In this document: positions 32,705 to 43,593 of the stretch, piece after piece
Numbering within the stretch: position 1 is the stretch's first letter
Layout of the letters: each line of letters starts with the position of its first letter
Source of the DNA: Chitinophaga silvisoli
GTDB lineage: Bacteria > Bacteroidota > Bacteroidia > Chitinophagales > Chitinophagaceae
Assembly: GCF_003412465.1 (NCBI RefSeq)
Contig: NZ_QTJV01000010.1
Location: forward strand, 124,001 to 188,000
Direction: 5' to 3'
DNA length: 64,000 nt
Translations under genes and position numbers: made by a program
The notes under the pieces: model-generated
Seen by the model: the letters and a program-made list of their open reading frames with translations, nothing else
Databases searched by the model: none
What the model was told of the DNA's origin: nothing

Positions 32705-33550
32705 ATGAAAATAAAGCTAATCGCAGATAGTGGGTCCACCAAGGCGGATTGGTGTTTAACAGGGGGCAATGAAACAGGACATTTCGCTACACAGGGCATC
32801 AGCCCTTATTTTTTAAACGCTCAGCAGATCAAGGAAATCCTGGAAAGAGAGCTGTTGCCAAAGCTGCCTGCTGATGTTGAGATTGCAGAAATTTTTTATT
32901 ACGGAACGGGTTGTTTACAGCCAAAGAGTGTGCAGATTATGCAGACAGCCCTGGAATCTGTATGGCCGGCTGCAGCAGTGACGGTGAATCATGACCTGAT
33001 GGGGGCTGCCAGGGCGCTCTGTGGCAGGAATCCTGGTATTGCCAGCATCCTGGGTACAGGATCCAATTCCGGTTTTTATGATGGCACACGCATTGTAAAG
33101 AATAATCCCGGACTGGGCTATGTACTGGGCGATGAAGGAAGTGGTGCCGTACTGGGCAAAAAGCTGTTGCAGATGTACCTTTACAATTCGTTTGACGAGG
33201 AACTGAAGGCGCGCTTTGACGAAACGTACAATACCTCCAATGATGAGATCCTGGAAAATGTATACCGTAAGCCATTGCCAAATCGTTACCTGGCTGGTTT
33301 TGCGCGTTTTCTGGGAGAGAACAGAGGGCATTATATTATTGAGAACATCCTTGAGGATGGGCTGAACGAGTTTTTTTTCAATCACATCTATAAATACAGC
33401 GAAAGCTGGACACATCCGCTACACTTCACTGGTAGCATAGCCTGGAACTTCAGGGATATTCTGCAGGAGCTGTGTGAGCTGTATGAGCTGCAGCTGGGCC
33501 GGATATTACGGAGCCCGATGGAAGGGTTGCTGGAGTATCATCAATCTTAA
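32705..33550 (+). CDS. murK: BadF/BadG-type amino sugar kinase (probable MurNAc/GlcNAc kinase)
   Basis: ATP-dependent kinase of the BadF/BadG/BcrA/BcrD (NAGK-like) family, 281 aa. The phosphate loop is LIADSGSTKADWCL; further motifs are NHDLMGAARALCG, SILGTGSNSGFYDG and LGYVLGDEGSGAVLGK. It lies 17 bases before murQ and is probably co-transcribed. MurNAc kinases of this family (MurK) are known from Tannerella forsythia and Clostridium in peptidoglycan recycling, so the symbol is an inference from family plus neighbour; plain GlcNAc kinase is the alternative. Confidence 0.85.
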   Translation: MKIKLIADSGSTKADWCLTGGNETGHFATQGISPYFLNAQQIKEILERELLPKLPADVEIAEIFYYGTGCLQPKSVQIMQTALESVWPAAAVTVNHDLMGAARALCGRNPGIASILGTGSNSGFYDGTRIVKNNPGLGYVLGDEGSGAVLGKKLLQMYLYNSFDEELKARFDETYNTSNDEILENVYRKPLPNRYLAGFARFLGENRGHYIIENILEDGLNEFFFNHIYKYSESWTHPLHFTGSIAWNFRDILQELCELYELQLGRILRSPMEGLLEYHQS

Positions 33551-33567
33551 AATTTATCAATTCGAAA

Positions 33568-34383
33568 ATGTCTTTTCAGAGAACCACTGAACAACCTTCA
33601 CACTATAGACATCTGGAGAAGATGAGTGTGCAGGAGATCCTGAGTAATATTAACCAAGAGGATAAAACTGTACCCCAGGCTGTAGAAAAAGCATTGCCCC
33701 AGATAGAAAAACTGGTGACCGTGATTGCTGATAAGATGCTGGCAGGTGGCCGTTTATTTTATATGGGAGCTGGTACCAGCGGCAGATTGGGTATTGTGGA
33801 TGCGAGTGAGTGTCCGCCAACTTTTGGAGTACCATTTGGATTGGTGATTGGGTTGATTGCGGGAGGAGATACGGCTATACGCAGGGCAGTGGAGTTTGCA
33901 GAAGATGATACGGAACAGGGCTGGAAAGACCTGCTGGCGCATAATATCACAGACAAAGACGTTGTAGTAGGCATCGCTGCGAGTGGTACCACCCCTTACG
34001 TGATCGGTGCACTGAATAAATGCCGGGCAAAAGGAATTGTGACAGGCAGTATTTGTTGTAATGCCGGATCACCGGTGTCAGCGGCGGCAGATCACCCGAT
34101 TGAGGTAGTGGTAGGACCGGAATTTGTGACAGGTAGTACCCGTATGAAGAGTGGTACAGCACAGAAGCTGGTGCTGAATATGATTTCGACAGCGGTAATG
34201 ATTCAGCTGGGTAGGGTTGAGGATAACAAGATGGTAAATATGCAGCTGACGAATGACAAGCTGGTGGATAGGGGTGTGAGGATGCTGATGGGACAGTTGG
34301 GCCTGGAAGATTATGAACAGGCAAAGGAATTGTTGCTGAAGGCTGGTAGTGTGAAGAAAGCGATGGAAGCGTACCAAAGATAA
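33568..34383 (+). CDS. murQ: N-acetylmuramic acid 6-phosphate etherase
   Basis: Cleaves the lactyl ether of MurNAc-6-phosphate to give GlcNAc-6-phosphate and D-lactate in cell-wall recycling. 271 aa. A SIS domain carries RLFYMGAGTSGRLGIVDASE, CPPTFGVP, GIAASGTTPYVIGAL and the family signature GPEFVTGSTRMKSGTAQK; the catalytic Glu lies in DASECPPT. The kinase gene in front supplies its phosphorylated substrate. Confidence 0.95.
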   Translation: MSFQRTTEQPSHYRHLEKMSVQEILSNINQEDKTVPQAVEKALPQIEKLVTVIADKMLAGGRLFYMGAGTSGRLGIVDASECPPTFGVPFGLVIGLIAGGDTAIRRAVEFAEDDTEQGWKDLLAHNITDKDVVVGIAASGTTPYVIGALNKCRAKGIVTGSICCNAGSPVSAAADHPIEVVVGPEFVTGSTRMKSGTAQKLVLNMISTAVMIQLGRVEDNKMVNMQLTNDKLVDRGVRMLMGQLGLEDYEQAKELLLKAGSVKKAMEAYQR

Positions 34384-34436
34384 ATATTGCAGTTTTTTCG
34401 CGAAATTTGTGAAAACAATAATTTCAGAAAATAACC

Positions 34437-35000
34437 ATGCACGATATAGAACCATTTTACAATTGGCGCCATTTATATGCTGCTGAGGAGGATGAAAGCT
34501 CCCCTTTCTATGGAAGGGAGTACAGTGAATTCACCTTTACGAACACAGTATATAATTATTATGTTCACCCGCAGTGGGATGAATTTGGTTCCAGGAACCT
34601 GTATATGAAGGTGCTGTTTGCTGATTATCAATTCAATTATGTGATCATAGAGTTGCTGGGAGAGTGGAATGACGCGATTGAAAACGACATTATGACCCTG
34701 AAAAGGGACATAATTGATGTGATGATTGCCACAGGAATCAGAAAATTTCTGCTGATATCTGAGAATGTAATGAACTTTCACTCCTCAGATGATTGTTATT
34801 ACGAGGAGTGGTGGGATGATATTAAGGATGACGGCGGGTGGATAGTAGCCCTGAACATGCCGGAGCAGACCAGGCAGGAGTTCGAGAAAGCACACCTGGA
34901 CAACTATGTTCACTTGCTGGATGTTGAAAAATGGCGGCCTTATCAGCCCCAACACATTTACAATGAGATAGATAACCTGATGATGCGCAGGTTGGAGTAG
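34437..35000 (+). CDS. Conserved-looking protein of unknown function
   Basis: 187 aa, acidic and rich in Tyr and Trp (YEEWWDDIKDDGGW), with no signal peptide or membrane helix. The pattern of alternating strands and helices (KVLFADYQFNYVIIELLGEW, GIRKFLLISENVMNFH, GGWIVALNMP) suggests a compact alpha/beta fold of about 180 residues, perhaps STAS-like (inference). It starts 53 bases after murQ and may belong to that operon. I do not recognise a family. Confidence 0.8.
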   Translation: MHDIEPFYNWRHLYAAEEDESSPFYGREYSEFTFTNTVYNYYVHPQWDEFGSRNLYMKVLFADYQFNYVIIELLGEWNDAIENDIMTLKRDIIDVMIATGIRKFLLISENVMNFHSSDDCYYEEWWDDIKDDGGWIVALNMPEQTRQEFEKAHLDNYVHLLDVEKWRPYQPQHIYNEIDNLMMRRLE

Positions 35001-35123
35001 GCATCGCATCGGGTAAATAAAAATTCCGCGTGGCTTTCTGCCGGGTGAAGGAACCTGCATACCTACCTCATTGGATATGAGTACCAATGAGGTTTTGATC
35101 CACCTGAAAAATGAGAAATATCA

Positions 35124-35154
35124 TTTGGTTTTTATTTTTCCCGGTTTAACTTTG
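35124..35154 (+). promoter_or_regulatory. Promoter of the succinate dehydrogenase operon
   Basis: TTTG (35124-35127), 19 bases, then TAACTTTG (35147-35154): an exact Bacteroidota -33/-7 pair, with the start codon of sdhC about 55 bases downstream. Confidence 0.88.
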
Positions 35155-35208
35155 CGCGATATATTCGAATAATTATCATATCATCTTTTAAGGAAGCTAA
35201 TTTTACTT

Positions 35209-35892
35209 ATGAAGTGGTCACAGTTTTTTAATACCTCTATCGGTAAAAAATTATTAGTGGGTGCTACAGGCCTGTTCCTTTGTAGTTTTGTTATCGTGCA
35301 TCTTGTAGGTAATCTTCAGCTGCTGCTCAATGATAACGGGGAAGCCTTTAACACCTACGCGGATTTCATGGCCCACAACGAACTGATCCAGCTTGTGGCA
35401 TGGGGTTTAAAAGTCGCGGTTATTATCCACTTCTGGGTTGCATTACAACTTACTTTCAGCAACAGAAAAGCGCGTCCGGTTAAGTATGCAGTAAACCCAG
35501 GTAATCAGACTTCTTCCTGGTTCAGCCGTCAGATGGCGATCATGGGAAGCATTCTGCTGGTATTCCTGCTCATTCACCTGAAAGATTTCTGGTGGGCTAT
35601 GCACTACGGTGATTTGCCTAAAGGAAACTTTGGCGGTAAGGAAATGACGGATCTGTACAGCACTGTTTACACGGCGTTCACTACGCAGCTTTGGCTGGTG
35701 TTCCTGTATGTAATCGGTATGATTGGTTTGTCTTTCCACCTGATCCATGGCTTTAAGAGTGCTTTCCAGACTTTCGGTCTGAACCATGTAAAGTACAATG
35801 GCCTGATCAATTTCTTAGGTGTATGGGTATGGGGAATCCTGATTCCTATTGGTTTTGCGCTTATTCCCGTGATTATCTATTTAAAACATTAA
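35209..35892 (+). CDS. sdhC: Succinate dehydrogenase/fumarate reductase cytochrome b subunit
   Basis: Membrane anchor with heme of the complex II enzyme, 227 aa, five hydrophobic helices (LLVGATGLFLCSFVIVHLVG; VAWGLKVAVIIHFWVALQL; IMGSILLVFLLIHL; LWLVFLYVIGMIGLSFHLI; a last one near 200-222). This is the single-subunit type-B anchor, which fits the two-hydrophilic-subunit operon that follows. Several helix-located His (HLVG, HFWV, HLKD, HLIHG) supply the heme ligands. sdhA follows after 15 bases. Confidence 0.94.
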   Translation: MKWSQFFNTSIGKKLLVGATGLFLCSFVIVHLVGNLQLLLNDNGEAFNTYADFMAHNELIQLVAWGLKVAVIIHFWVALQLTFSNRKARPVKYAVNPGNQTSSWFSRQMAIMGSILLVFLLIHLKDFWWAMHYGDLPKGNFGGKEMTDLYSTVYTAFTTQLWLVFLYVIGMIGLSFHLIHGFKSAFQTFGLNHVKYNGLINFLGVWVWGILIPIGFALIPVIIYLKH

Positions 35893-35907
35893 GTAAAGTA
35901 AGGAGAT

Positions 35908-37881
<1,974 letters not shown>

Positions 37882-37947
37882 GGTCTTGTCTGGCTACGGC
37901 CAGATTATTTACAACAATAATAGTCCAACCAGATGGTACATTATAAC

Positions 37948-38697
37948 ATGAATCTTACACTTAAAGTGTGGAGACAGAAAAATGCAGAGGCGAAGGGTAA
38001 TTTCGAAAATTATCAGGTAAGTGAGATTTCTTCTGAAATGTCATTCCTGGAAATGTTCGATGTGCTGAATGAGCGTCTAATTAACGAAGGAAAGGAACCA
38101 ATCGCTTTTGATCACGATTGCCGTGAGGGTATCTGCGGTATGTGTTCCATGCATATCAATGGCCGTGCACATGGTCCATGGGAGGGTACTACCACTTGTC
38201 AGCTGCACATGCGTGCTTTCAAGGATGGTGATACTATCACCGTTGAGCCATGGAGAGCGGGTGCTTTCCCTGTAATCAAGGATTTAACGGTACACCGTGC
38301 TGCTTTTGACCGTATCATGGAAGCAGGTGGTTTCGTATCTGTAAATACAGGTAATGCACAGGATGCAAACAACATTCCTGTTGCGAAGGATATTGCAGAT
38401 GAAGCTTTTGCTGCTGCTGCCTGTATCGGTTGCGGTGCCTGTGTAGCTGCCTGTAAGAATTCTTCTGCAATGCTGTTCGTTTCTGCGAAGGTATCCCAGC
38501 TGGCATTGCTGCCACAGGGTCAACCTGAGAAGAAGAGCCGTGTACTGAACATGCTGGCTCAGATGGATAAGGAAGGTTTCGGTAGCTGTACGAATACAGG
38601 TGCCTGTGAAGCTGAATGTCCAAAAGAAATCTCACTGACTAATATTGCCCGTCTGAACAGGGAGTTTATCAGTGCTGGTTTTACTTACGAGAAGTAA
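37948..38697 (+). CDS. sdhB: Succinate dehydrogenase/fumarate reductase iron-sulfur subunit
   Basis: Carries three Fe-S clusters from FAD to quinone, 249 aa from the ATG at 37948 (MNLTLKVWRQ, the usual family start; an in-frame ATG five codons earlier, at 37933, is possible). The 2Fe-2S ferredoxin domain has CREGICGMCSMHING and a later C in TTCQL; the 4Fe-4S and 3Fe-4S clusters use CIGCGACVAACKN and the C-terminal CTNTGACEAECPKE. The operon closes with a terminator 24 bases on. Confidence 0.95.
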   Translation: MNLTLKVWRQKNAEAKGNFENYQVSEISSEMSFLEMFDVLNERLINEGKEPIAFDHDCREGICGMCSMHINGRAHGPWEGTTTCQLHMRAFKDGDTITVEPWRAGAFPVIKDLTVHRAAFDRIMEAGGFVSVNTGNAQDANNIPVAKDIADEAFAAAACIGCGACVAACKNSSAMLFVSAKVSQLALLPQGQPEKKSRVLNMLAQMDKEGFGSCTNTGACEAECPKEISLTNIARLNREFISAGFTYEK

Positions 38698-38720
38698 TAT
38701 CGTCGTAATTGAAAATATAG

Positions 38721-38756
38721 AGGATGTACCGGGATACCGGTACGTCCTTTTTTGTT
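38721..38756 (+). terminator. Terminator of the sdhCAB operon
   Basis: Stem GGATGTACCGG / CCGGTACGTCC with one G-T pair and a 4-base loop, followed by a T-rich tail. Confidence 0.88.
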
Positions 38757-38863
38757 TTTAAGTATCCGGGTTTCGATAACTGCCATATGCCCGTTCCTCC
38801 ATTTTTCCCTGGTTTTTTGCAGTCATAATTTGTAATTTCCTGTAGTTCCCAAAAAATTCCGTT

Positions 38864-40195
38864 ATGATTCAACAATCCCGAAGAACATTCCTGCGCAATG
38901 TAGGCGGCACTGCTGCCCTTCTTGGCTCACTTTCCTCCTTTGCTAAATATGCCCCCAGCGATAAGATAAGAATAGGCTGTGTGGGTATGGGCATCATGGG
39001 CTTTTCCGATGTGAAAGACTCATTAAGTATTCCAGGCGTTGAACTGGCTGGGGTAGCAGACCTCTATACCGGCCACCTCACGAAAGTAAAGGAGGTATAC
39101 GGCAAAGAGATCTTTACCACCCGCGATTACAGAGAACTGCTGGAAAGAAAAGACATCGATGCGATCATCGTTGCTACTCCTGACTTCTGGCATGACACCA
39201 TTTCTATCGCTGCCATGGAAAAAGGCAAGGCGGTATACTGCGAAAAGCCGATGGTACAACAGATCTCCGAAGGCCACCAGGTGATAGCTACACAAGCCAG
39301 GACCAAAGCTGTATTCCAGGTAGGGAGTCAGCGTGTAAGCAGCGTAGGACTTGCGGAAGCCAGGAAACGCTACCTGGCAGGCGATATCGGTGAACTGGTG
39401 ATGGTGGAGGCCCACATGGATCGTCATGATGCTATTGGGGCCTGGCAATATTCAATACCCCCTGATGCCTCACCAGCTACCGTTGATTTCGATACCTGGC
39501 TGAAAGATACCCCTAAGATCCCTTTTGATCCTGTCCGTTTTTTCCGCTGGCGCAATTACCAGGCTTATGGCACAGGTATTCCCGGCGACCTCTTTGTACA
39601 CCTCATTTCAGGCCTGCATTTCATGACAGGTGCCTTAGGTCCTCAAAGAGTCTTCGCTACCGGCTCCCTGAAACAATGGAATGATGGCCGCGATGTACCT
39701 GATGTTGTGATGGCCCTGATGGATTATCCCGGCTTCCATGTGAACCTGAGAGTAAATTTTGCAGATGGCGGCGGCGGCGGTGAGTTCACAAGACTCGTAG
39801 GTACAGAAGGTGTGCTGGAATTAGGCTGGGACAGCTTTAAAATAAAGAAACATAAACTGGCTGCAGCGCCGGGATATGGTGGCTGGGATACCTACAATAC
39901 CTGGCCCAAAGATACCCAGGATGCCTATGTGAAAGAATACAATGAGAAATATACGCCTGAGCAAAGGCAACAACCTGTACAACAGGGTGAGAGCGTGTTT
40001 ACAGCTCCCGAGGGATACAACTCCCACATTGATCACCTGGCTAATTTTTATGAATCTGTGAGAAGCGGCAGGAAAGTGGTAGAAGATGCTACCTTTGGTC
40101 TTCGGGCTGCAGGACCAGCTTTGCTGACGAATGAAAGTTATTTTCAGCAACGTCCCATAAAGTGGGACCCTGTGAAGATGGTGGAGGTAGGTTAA
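38864..40195 (+). CDS. Gfo/Idh/MocA family oxidoreductase, Tat-exported
   Basis: 443 aa. A twin-arginine signal (RRTFLRNVGGTAALLG) precedes a Rossmann fold (IRIGCVGMGIMGFSDV) with the family motif CEKPM at the nicotinamide site. The C-terminal part is the usual alpha/beta dehydrogenase domain (GTGIPGDLFVHLISGLHFM). Unlike the GH109 protein at 12-13.7 kb it keeps the EKP motif, so it is a conventional-looking dehydrogenase, presumably acting on a sugar derivative in the periplasm; the substrate is unknown. Oligopeptidase B follows after 34 bases and could share its transcript. Confidence 0.9.
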   Translation: MIQQSRRTFLRNVGGTAALLGSLSSFAKYAPSDKIRIGCVGMGIMGFSDVKDSLSIPGVELAGVADLYTGHLTKVKEVYGKEIFTTRDYRELLERKDIDAIIVATPDFWHDTISIAAMEKGKAVYCEKPMVQQISEGHQVIATQARTKAVFQVGSQRVSSVGLAEARKRYLAGDIGELVMVEAHMDRHDAIGAWQYSIPPDASPATVDFDTWLKDTPKIPFDPVRFFRWRNYQAYGTGIPGDLFVHLISGLHFMTGALGPQRVFATGSLKQWNDGRDVPDVVMALMDYPGFHVNLRVNFADGGGGGEFTRLVGTEGVLELGWDSFKIKKHKLAAAPGYGGWDTYNTWPKDTQDAYVKEYNEKYTPEQRQQPVQQGESVFTAPEGYNSHIDHLANFYESVRSGRKVVEDATFGLRAAGPALLTNESYFQQRPIKWDPVKMVEVG

Positions 40196-40229
40196 TTTTG
40201 TACTTTTATAATCTCAATTATTACCACCT

Positions 40230-42362
40230 ATGAGGATAGCCGCTGCTTTTTACCTGGTCTCAGCTATGGCCCTGTTTGCCTGTAAGGAAAAAAAGAAAGT
40301 TATGTCAGCAGAATCAACGACAACAATAGCCGCTCCTGTAGCGGAAAAGAAAGATACAGCGCTTACTATTCACGGAGATACCCGTATAGATAGCTATTAC
40401 TGGATGAAGGATCGGAATGATCCCAAAGTCCTGGCTTACCTGAATGCAGAGAATGCCTACCTGGATACCCTGATGGCACCTGCTGCACAATTGCGTAAGA
40501 AGCTGTATGAGGAAATGAGGGGCAGGATCATGGAAACAGATGCCAGTGTGCCTTATCTCAAAGATGGTTATTACTACTACACCCGTTATGTAGAAGGGAA
40601 AGAATATCCGATCTACTGCCGCAAGAAAGGTAGTCTGGAAGCCAAAGAAGAAATCACCCTCAACGTGAATGAAATGGCGGCCGGACATGATTATTACCAG
40701 GTAGGGGGTATGGCGGTAAGCCCTGACGGACAATGGTTAGCATTCGGTGTTGATACCGTGAGCCGCCGTCAGTACACCATCCGTATCAAGAATCTGCAGA
40801 CTGGTGAGATCCTCCCTGATGCTATTGTAAATACCACAGGTGGGGCGGCATGGGCCAGTGATAACAAGACCTTCTTCTATACTGGCAAAGACCCTGTAAC
40901 CCTGCGTGCTGACAGAATAGGCAGGCACATAGTAGGTACTGAGGCTGCAAAGGATAAAGAGATCTTCCATGAGAAAGATGAGACCTATAATACCGTTGCT
41001 TACAGAAGTAAATCAGGTCAGTTCATCTTCATCGCCAGTGAAAGTACATTGTCTTCAGAATACAGGATCCTGGATGCTTCAAAGCCGATGAATGATGCGA
41101 AAATATTCTATCCACGCCAGCATGACATGCTGTATGATGTAGATCACCAGGATCAGCATTTTTATATCAGAACAAACTATGAAGCGAAAAACTTCAGACT
41201 GATGGAATGCCCGCTGGACAAAACAAATATCAAAGACTGGAAAGAAGTGATACCTCATCGTGCCGATGTATTGCTGGAAGGACAGGAGCTGTTTAAAGAG
41301 CACATGGTACTGAGCGAGCGCAAGAATGGACTAACACAATTGCGTGTGATCAACACACATACTCACCAGGAGCATTACCTGCACTTCGATGAACCTGCTT
41401 ATGTTGCAAGTGTTTCTATCAATCCTGAGTTTGATACAAAGACATTGCGCTATGTATATACTTCCATGACCACACCTAATTCAACTTATGATTATGACAT
41501 GGAAGCGAAGACAAACGAGTTGAAGAAAAGACAGGAAGTATTAGGTGGTTATGACCCTAAAAACTATGTGACAGAGCGCGTATATGCAACTGCAAGAGAT
41601 GGTGTGAAGGTGCCGATTTCTATCGTGTATAAGAAAGGATTTGAGAAGGATGGTAAGCGACCTTTATTGCTGTATGGATATGGTTCTTATGGATATAGTA
41701 TTGATCCGGGTTTCAGCTCAAACAGGTTAAGTCTGCTGGACAGAGGGTTTGCCTATGCTATCGCTCATATTCGTGGAGGGGAAGAGATGGGCAGACAGTG
41801 GTATGAAGATGGAAAGTTGTTTAAGAAGAAGAATACATTTACAGACTTCATTGATTGTGCCGAATACCTGATAGCGCAGAAGTATACGGATAGTACGCAT
41901 TTGTATGCAATGGGTGGTAGTGCCGGCGGTTTGCTGATGGGTGCTGTTGTGAATATGCGTCCAAAACTATGGAATGGGGTGATTGCAGCAGTGCCCTTTG
42001 TAGATGTGGTGACAACCATGCTGGATGAGAGTATTCCATTGACAACGGGAGAGTTTGACGAGTGGGGAAATCCTAAGAATAAGGACTATTACGAATACAT
42101 GAAGTCTTATTCTCCATATGATAATGTGGTAGCGCAGGAATATCCGAATATGCTGGTATTGACAGGGCTGCATGATTCACAGGTGCAGTATTGGGAGCCT
42201 GCCAAGTGGGTGGCGAAGTTGAGGGAGTTGAAGACAGATAAGCATTTGTTATTGTTCAAGACGGATATGGAAGCAGGGCATGGCGGTGCTTCAGGAAGGT
42301 TTAAGCCTTTGGAAGATGTGGCTTTGCAGTATGCATTCCTGCTGGGACTTGAAGGGAAGTAA
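40230..42362 (+). CDS. ptrB: S9A oligopeptidase B-type prolyl oligopeptidase, lipoprotein
   Basis: 710 aa serine peptidase. An N-terminal lipobox (MALFACKE, Cys18) suggests membrane anchoring in the periplasm, unlike cytoplasmic E. coli PtrB. A beta-propeller domain (about residues 75-420) precedes the alpha/beta hydrolase domain with GYGSYGYSIDPGF and FAYAIAHIRGGEEMG. The catalytic triad is Ser564 (MGGSAGGLL), Asp649 (GLHDSQV) and His684 (AGHGGASG). The GGSAGG serine motif and the RGGEEMGRQWYEDG stretch fit oligopeptidase B, which cuts short peptides after basic residues. Confidence 0.93.
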   Translation: MRIAAAFYLVSAMALFACKEKKKVMSAESTTTIAAPVAEKKDTALTIHGDTRIDSYYWMKDRNDPKVLAYLNAENAYLDTLMAPAAQLRKKLYEEMRGRIMETDASVPYLKDGYYYYTRYVEGKEYPIYCRKKGSLEAKEEITLNVNEMAAGHDYYQVGGMAVSPDGQWLAFGVDTVSRRQYTIRIKNLQTGEILPDAIVNTTGGAAWASDNKTFFYTGKDPVTLRADRIGRHIVGTEAAKDKEIFHEKDETYNTVAYRSKSGQFIFIASESTLSSEYRILDASKPMNDAKIFYPRQHDMLYDVDHQDQHFYIRTNYEAKNFRLMECPLDKTNIKDWKEVIPHRADVLLEGQELFKEHMVLSERKNGLTQLRVINTHTHQEHYLHFDEPAYVASVSINPEFDTKTLRYVYTSMTTPNSTYDYDMEAKTNELKKRQEVLGGYDPKNYVTERVYATARDGVKVPISIVYKKGFEKDGKRPLLLYGYGSYGYSIDPGFSSNRLSLLDRGFAYAIAHIRGGEEMGRQWYEDGKLFKKKNTFTDFIDCAEYLIAQKYTDSTHLYAMGGSAGGLLMGAVVNMRPKLWNGVIAAVPFVDVVTTMLDESIPLTTGEFDEWGNPKNKDYYEYMKSYSPYDNVVAQEYPNMLVLTGLHDSQVQYWEPAKWVAKLRELKTDKHLLLFKTDMEAGHGGASGRFKPLEDVALQYAFLLGLEGK

Positions 42363-42391
42363 TTGAATGGAGAAAGACCGGGAAAATTCTG

Positions 42392-42447
42392 ACTACTGCC
42401 TGTCAAAAGCATGGTACAATGCTTGCCGGCAGGCAGTAGTTTTTTAC
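42392..42447. terminator. Bidirectional terminator (oligopeptidase B / TlpA-like gene)
   Basis: Long interrupted stem ACTACTGCCTG / CAGGCAGTAGT with an inner AAGCAT / ATGCTT arm and a run of six T. It lies between convergent genes; the minus-strand side has no comparable T run, so it acts mainly on the plus strand. Confidence 0.8.
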
Positions 42448-42456
42448 ATACTATGA

Positions 42457-43593
42457 TTAATGCTGAAATAATTGCTGTAATTTTTTATCCAGTTTTGTAC
42501 CCCTTAAATCCCTTGCTACAATTACCCCTTTGTTGTTGACCAGCACATTAAAAGGGATGGCATTTACCTGGTAAAATACAGGAAGTTTATTATTACTGAT
42601 TACATTCACCCATGGCAGATGCAGATCTTTTAGCGCTTTTAACCAGGAGTTCCTGAACATATCCATCGATATAGCATAGATGTTGAATCCATCCGGATGA
42701 TAACGGGCATATGCTTCTTTTAAGAATGGAAACTCCTGTCTGCATGGTACACACCAGCTGGCCCAAAGATCAATCAGGGTGTATTTATTTTGCTTTACGG
42801 TAGTCATGATATTTTTGGATTGCTTATTTGCATCTTCCAATACCAGTGAGGGAATAGTTCTTCCCACGGCATACTGTAGGGATTTGTCAATAACAGATTT
42901 TACACTGATGCCGTACCCGGATTGCAGTAATGAAGTATTTAAACTTTTAAAGAGCTTAGCGGCAACTTCTGCATCCATCCCATTTTTTAAATCCTGTGAC
43001 AGCACATATAAACTGAAGAATTGCTGGTTATTATGTTGGATATAGGCTTCATCTTTCCTGAAGAGGATCTCATTTAAGGAATCTATTTTACGATTAAGAA
43101 TAGCAAGTGTATCCTGTGTGGACAAGCCTGGAGTTACTTTGTCTTCAAGGTCCAGGTAGTTGAATGTATAAGATAAAATCTCATCCAGGAGAGGTTTGTT
43201 TTCCTCCTGATAAGTGAAATATGCCTGGTTAGTAGCGGAGCCTTTGACTACAGATTGGCTGATGTTGGTGCTGTTGATATCGAGTGTATAGTTCCCCTTT
43301 TCTAAGAAAAAGTAAAATTCATGGTTTTGATGACTACTATCTCCCATGATGGTTACGGCGGTAAATTCCGGTTCAGTTACCTGACCATGGTACACAAAGG
43401 TTCCCTTATCTACAGGGATCGTATCCATAACAAGGTTTCCCGGGCTGTAACGTTTAAATAGCAAGGTATCCTGGTTAGTTCCGCTCACCTTTCCTGAGAT
43501 AGAAAACGGATTGGATGTTTGCTGTGCCTGTAATGCTGTGATGCAGGTGAGCAGGGGAAAAAACAGGCAGATCGTTTTGGTCACACAATTCAT
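42457..43593 (-). CDS. TlpA-like thioredoxin-fold protein with N-terminal DUF4369
   Basis: 378 aa, secreted (signal MNCVTKTICLFFPLLTCITALQ ends near AQQ). The N-terminal beta domain (FSISGKVSGTNQDTLLFKRY) is the DUF4369 type; a helical spacer follows, then a thioredoxin fold (about 235-378) with active site WASWCVPCRQEFPFL. Such proteins reduce periplasmic disulfides and are often found at the end of Bacteroidota SusC/SusD operons. It abuts the SusD stop codon without a gap, so it is the last gene of the sigma-FecR-SusC-SusD unit. The substrate protein is unknown. Confidence 0.92.
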   Translation of the reverse strand: MNCVTKTICLFFPLLTCITALQAQQTSNPFSISGKVSGTNQDTLLFKRYSPGNLVMDTIPVDKGTFVYHGQVTEPEFTAVTIMGDSSHQNHEFYFFLEKGNYTLDINSTNISQSVVKGSATNQAYFTYQEENKPLLDEILSYTFNYLDLEDKVTPGLSTQDTLAILNRKIDSLNEILFRKDEAYIQHNNQQFFSLYVLSQDLKNGMDAEVAAKLFKSLNTSLLQSGYGISVKSVIDKSLQYAVGRTIPSLVLEDANKQSKNIMTTVKQNKYTLIDLWASWCVPCRQEFPFLKEAYARYHPDGFNIYAISMDMFRNSWLKALKDLHLPWVNVISNNKLPVFYQVNAIPFNVLVNNKGVIVARDLRGTKLDKKLQQLFQH

